From: Ganoderma boninense
Taxonomy: Eukaryota; Basidiomycota; Agaricomycetes; Polyporales; Polyporaceae
DNA: 64,000 nucleotides
Assembly: GCA_002900995.3 (NCBI GenBank)
Contig: CM035310.1
Coordinates: 1,145,176-1,209,175, forward strand
Direction: 5' to 3'
This document shows, one piece after another, positions 60,031-64,000 of the stretch (the first letter of the stretch is position 1; each line of letters begins with the position of its first letter). Position numbers and translations under genes: made by a program. The notes below the pieces were generated by a model, which was not told where the DNA came from, searched no databases, and saw only the letters and a list, made by a program, of their open reading frames with translations.

Positions 60031-62315
60031 ATGTCTGCGTCCGTTAGCGTGTATGGCCTTCAAACTGCTATCCTCGTAGGATTTAGGTAGTGGGTGTTCT
60101 ATTTGGCATGCATGGTGCGTCGTCGTATAACCTCGCGTTTTGCCCCAGGGGGCTGTTGTTCTATGCCTCGCGACGATATCTACTCCGACACCTCTACCAC
60201 GACCTCCAAGACCTCTCCTCCACTACCGGCAAGACTGCCTCGGATTCTGGCCCGGGGACTCCCTCCATCGTGTTTGATGCAAGCGAGACAGAGCTCGAAA
60301 CTCTCCCGACGCCTTCGAGCACATCGTTCCCTCCTAGCAGCGGCTTGCGCAAGCGGCCATTCCACTCCGCGCTCTCCAGGGCCCTATTCTCTCTCTGCTT
60401 TACCGAGAGCTGCATACTCTTCCTCCTCCTGATATGTCAGGCCTTGGAGCTCTTCCATCCACGGTTCGTCCCTATTCTTTTTGCACCGGTTGTGAAGCAG
60501 GCCGGGCGGACTAACGACGCACTAGCGTCCGTCTGTTCAACTGGCAGGTCTCCCTCACGATCCTCGTCGTCGCCATCGTGCTCGTCATCCCCCTCTCCTA
60601 CAGCCTCGTGCTCAGCAACAGGTCCAGCACTCCTGGTGGTGAGTCTGAGCTTTTGAGTCCCGAGTCGCGTCGCAACCCCCTCCTCCCCCCAATGCCCCTC
60701 TTCCGGCCTCGAACGCTCTCGTACTCACGCTCGCGCAGTCCCGGTGACGCCAACGCGACCGCGCACGTCCTCAATACTGAATATTCGCCTCGCCCTCTAC
60801 CTCATCCCCAACTTCCTCTTCCTCCTCGCGCTCTCATATGTGCCACTGCCCTCGGGCATGCCCGCGCACAGCGTTGCCGTTGCGGCGCTGTCCCGACTGA
60901 CCGTCATTGGTACGGTCATCCTTGGTGCGCTGTCCGGGTTCGGTGCCATCGACACGGCCTGGGACTTTTTCCCCGTCTTCTCGCGGCACGGGGCCGCTAA
61001 GTGCGTTGTTCGGTCCGATCTGTTGGCAGGGATGCTGACGGGCTCTGCAACATGAAGGACACATCCGACGGACGAGGAGGTGCGGATTGCGGAGGCTGGC
61101 TTGCAGCGCGTACGTGAGGACCTCGCGAGGCGACAGAAGGACCTCCAGAACCTGGAGGCGGCAAAGGTGTGCATACAGTCGGTTACTCCGGCGCCCTGCG
61201 CTCACACCTGGTCTACCTGTTGTCCCTTTTTTTCCGTGTCTCATAGAAACCAGACACCCAGTCGAGCTGGATTTATCGCGCACTTCCCTCTTTCCATGGT
61301 AGTGGTAAGTTTAGCCTTGCCGTACCTGGACTGAATTTCGGAGGACGTTGACGCTGGCTCGTACGTACGTAGAGTCGTCCGCGCTCGCGCAGGAGATCGC
61401 GGGCCTCCAGACGCTCGAGTACGAGATGGGGCGAAGCCTGGACGCGCTGAAGCAGCGCCAGGCGGACGCGAAGTTCGCGAGGACCATCGCGGGGCGCGTA
61501 TTCACCTGGGGTGGGCGCATCTTCGCCGCGTACTGCGTCTACCGAATCCTCAGTGTGCGTCTCTGTCTATCTCGCTCTCTCGCATTCCGTCCTAGCCCAT
61601 TCCCCCCACTATGACTGATGTGTTTATGCTTGGCCCCCGTTGGAATTGATGTAGTGCACGGTCAACCTGATCCTGCCGCGCGCGCGGCCGTCCGAGCCGG
61701 GGTCGACGGGCGCGGACGCGGTGAGCCTCGTGCTCGCGTACGCGGTGTCGTTCCTGCCGTTCGTCAGCCTGCCCCAGGACAGGGTCGCCGTCATCTCGCG
61801 GCAGATCAGCCTCGCGCTCGTCGGCGCGATCATCCTCAGCAGCATCCGGCGCGTGCTGCGCGGCGTCGCGGGGGTACGTCGTCTTCCTTTCTATCCAGTC
61901 GCGAACTTTGAGAGTAACGGTAGAGTGACTGACGTTCGAACACGAATTCCCTGCAGCTGCTGCGGGTGACGAGCAGGTCGCTCGGCGCGTCGCTCATGCT
62001 TCTCACGCTCGCGCAGGTCATGGTGCGTCCTCGTCTCCGCTATGTCTATGTGTGGAGTGTGGACGTATATGCCTGATCTCCTGTCGTACACGTGCGTAGG
62101 GCATCTACCTCCTCTCGACACTCATCCAGCTCCGGACGTCGTTTCCGCCCCCGCCGCCGGGCACGGAGCCCGACGCGACGACCACGACCACGACGAACCT
62201 GTTCACAACGCTGCCCGAGTACCAGTTCTTCGGCGCGCTGTTCGACGGGGCGTTTCTCCTCGCGGCGGGCGCGAGCGCCGCCGTGCGGTGGTTCGGGGAT
62301 CGGATGAGCGCGTAG
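60031..62315 (+). CDS. Golgi pH regulator / GPR89-type membrane protein (531 aa)
   Basis: Ten exons close in phase: 60031-60086, 60149-60463, 60526-60638, 60739-61000, 61058-61166, 61247-61304, 61373-61554, 61655-61873, 61957-62022, 62100-62315; 531 aa. N-terminal helices (LLFYASRRYLLRHLYHDLQD) and further membrane segments (VSLTILVVAIVLVIPLSYSL; LALYLIPNFLFLLALSYVPL) precede the conserved loop VAALSRLTVIGTVILGALSG and FGAIDTAWDFF. A coiled-coil (EEVRIAEAGLQRVREDLARR) leads to the ABA-GPCR-type domain (LQTLEYEMGRSLDALKQRQA, then FTWGGRIFAAYCVYRIL) and C-terminal helices. Family role: anion channel setting Golgi pH, related to plant GTG receptors. Confidence 0.94.
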
Positions 62316-62601
62316 ATTATACTTATGTACGGCCCAGGGGTCGCACCTGCAGGTCGGATGGGGCGACGGGGACGGGGGACGAGATGAGCGTCCGTGTACA
62401 TGTACGTGTATGCGATGACGGCGCTGGTGTGCGTGCGTGGTCGATTAGTTATCACTGCGATAATAGACTTGACTTTGGACTTTGGATTGGAAGCAGGCAG
62501 ACTCGGAGGTCGGTTGAGGTGCGTCAGCTCAGATCATCTCGTACTGGAACCCGAACCGGGACGGCGCCTTGCGGATCCATGGCGATGGTCCGTCGTGAAT
62601 A

Positions 62602-63243
62602 CTAGGTACGCTCTGTCTCGGTTCCAGACGTTATGGGCTCTCTCCTCGGCGCTCCCAAATCCATCAGAGAAGGCGGTGAGTAGCGACAGGAAATTTCGCA
62701 CGGAGGGATTTGTGAGCGCCGGGGAGAGAGCCCTATAACGTCTGGTGTACTTCGGGCTCGGCTAAGGGTGCCGTGACTTCGAGTAACTCAGGTCACAGTT
62801 CTGGCAGAGAGTGGTCACTGGGTGACATTCGCTTTGCCCGTGCGCGCACACCGAGTTCATCGCGCGCGACTGCCCATTCCCGATGTTAGCATGTCAGGAG
62901 TAACTCAATGATTCCAATTGAGCGCCGCTCGTAGTTTTTGCGAAAAAAGTGCAGAACTTTTCCGAACAAGGTCACAGCTTCGCCTAGCAGGCATGCTCCC
63001 AAGAGGCCGGGCTTGATCAATGAATCCCAGCTTCCTCATCAGCGTTAAGGTCGCGTTCACGCCAGAGCAGCATTGGCATCACCCTCGCTAGTCTCGCGAG
63101 AGCTCACAGCTATGGCAAGCATCACCACTTGCCCTCGCGAGCGTCGATCTCCAGCACGCCCTCGCGCGCTCCATCACGGAGAGCACGTGCCGTGACCCGT
63201 TGTCACGGCACCCTTAGCCGAGCCCGAAATGCACCAGACGTTT
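62602..63243. repeat. Nested inverted repeats (MITE-like)
   Basis: Two nested pairs. 62624-62662 (CCAGACGTTATGGGCTCTCT...) is inverted at 62706-62745 with about 90% identity, making a 122-bp unit. Its right end, AACGTCTGGTG, continues into a second pair: TTCGGGCTCGGCTAAGGGTG...GTGAC at 62751-62777 inverted exactly at 63202-63228. TAGGTACGCTC at 62603 equals the outer end of the element at 63285-63807. A further hairpin (GTGCCGTGAC/GTCACGGCAC) lies at 63188-63211. No coding frame. Confidence 0.6.
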
Positions 63244-63284
63244 TGGCGCAGAGTCGGGGGCGCCAAAACGGATGGGGACGAGAC

Positions 63285-63807
63285 TAGGTACGCTCAGAAT
63301 TGGCGTATTTTCGAAGCGCCCGAATTTCGTCGCACTCGAATTTTCGGCTGTGCGGTGGCAGGCGCTGGCTGATGGTCACGCCCGCCCAGTCACGCCCGTT
63401 GCGTGGACCAAGTTGAAGCCGTTTTGTATGTAGGGCTTCGTTTTATGTTTCCATTCGCTACACTAACGCCACGCCACTCTACTCTCCATGATGGGGTTGG
63501 CACGGAAGGCTGCCAGTCTACGATCTGAGAGTAGAGTCGGCGCGAGCTCTTCTTGGCAGTACCAGCAGCCATAAGTACGGTAAGTACTTGTCATAAGAGT
63601 CAAAACAGTAGCCATAGGACTGAATGACAAGATACATAGGAGGGGACGGAGGGCAAGCGCTCATCACAAGAGGCTTCGGGAAGTGTCGGGAGACCACGCT
63701 GATGGGCGTAACTGGACGGGTGTGACCCATCGGCCAGCACACAGCCGAAAATTCGAGCTCGACGAAATTCGGGCGCTTCGAAAATACGCCAATTCTGAGC
63801 GTACCTA
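63285..63807. mobile_element. 523-bp MITE with long inverted repeats and TA target
   Basis: Ends TA-GGTACGCTCAGAATTGGC... (63287-63352) and its inverted partner (63740-63805) agree at all but two of about 66 bases. Weaker similarity (GCTGGCTGATGGTCAC against GCTGGCCGATGGGTCAC) continues inward to about 63410 and 63695. TA flanks both ends, as expected for Tc1/mariner-type insertion. No transposase. Likely a non-autonomous element moved in trans. Confidence 0.65.
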
Positions 63808-64000
63808 CTGTACTAAATCACTCAGTTCGACACCCCCTGTGACCTGTGACACCTCGCAAACTTGGGCGAAATTCGACAGCCGGCCCCGGGACCTGTGACA
63901 CCCCCGTATTTTCGCCAGTTTGAGGGCGCGCGACAGCGCGCCTCCGAGAAGCGCCCGGTCTTGCTCGGTGGGGAATTCGACGGCGGCTGCTGTGACCCGT
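63808..64000. other. Short-repeat tail of the window
   Basis: GACCTGTGACAC occurs twice (about 63841 and 63889), and CGTATTTTCG-CC and GGCGAAATTCGACAG recall pieces of the MITE termini, so this is probably the start of another related element cut by the window edge. Confidence 0.35.

Overview
The window is from a filamentous basidiomycete, most likely an agaricomycete and perhaps a polypore (the order is inference). It has many 54-75 nt GT-AG introns, GC-rich codons, microexons, intron-containing nuclear tRNA genes and families typical of Agaricomycetes: F-box/LRR proteins, DUF6593, a Kre9-type GPI protein and a basidiomycete HNH-domain gene. Exons were built by hand; a span is called well supported only where splice phases close and the protein is colinear with its family.

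Layout. (1) 0-15.4 kb is a minus-strand tandem array of two related F-box/LRR-like families, here 'class A' (start near LHDIFYHIL) and 'class B'. It holds four apparently intact genes (5.2-6.9, 7.9-9.6, 10.1-12.0, 12.7-14.5 kb), one cut by the window edge, and at least seven decayed copies. (2) 15.4-33.2 kb, mostly minus strand: a duplicated block X, an F-box gene, an old yellow enzyme (OYE) gene, a TPR-like/F-box/LRR gene, a Q-rich hypothetical gene, a Kre9/Knh1-like GPI protein, tRNA-Ala, a 1.2-kb inverted-repeat element, a BAG-domain gene running into a 100-N gap, and a small secreted protein. (3) 36.0-40.8 kb is a plus-strand housekeeping core: translation elongation factor 1B-gamma and an Akr1-type ankyrin/DHHC palmitoyltransferase. 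(4) 42.9-51.7 kb repeats region 2 in inverted order with large deletions: BAG (frameshifted), LRR (truncated), OYE (intact), F-box (5' truncated and frameshifted), block X, a scrap of a class A gene, then a further BAG 3' end. (5) 52.2-62.3 kb: a damaged HNH gene beside a small inverted-repeat element, ALKBH6-like dioxygenase, Set5/SMYD5-like SET protein with a one-base frame break, a second tRNA-Ala, a DUF6593 protein and a Golgi pH regulator (GPHR). (6) 62.6-64 kb: nested MITE-like inverted repeats.

The main structural feature is the inverted duplication flanking the single-copy eEF1B-gamma/Akr1 core. The left arm (about 13.7-32.5 kb) is largely complete. The right arm (about 42.9-51.6 kb) has lost several large segments, yet its OYE copy keeps all six exons. 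I see no natural-product cluster, CRISPR array or prokaryotic-style system. The unusual content is the architecture: an expanding and decaying F-box array, an inverted duplication with selective gene survival, and several uncatalogued small inverted-repeat elements.
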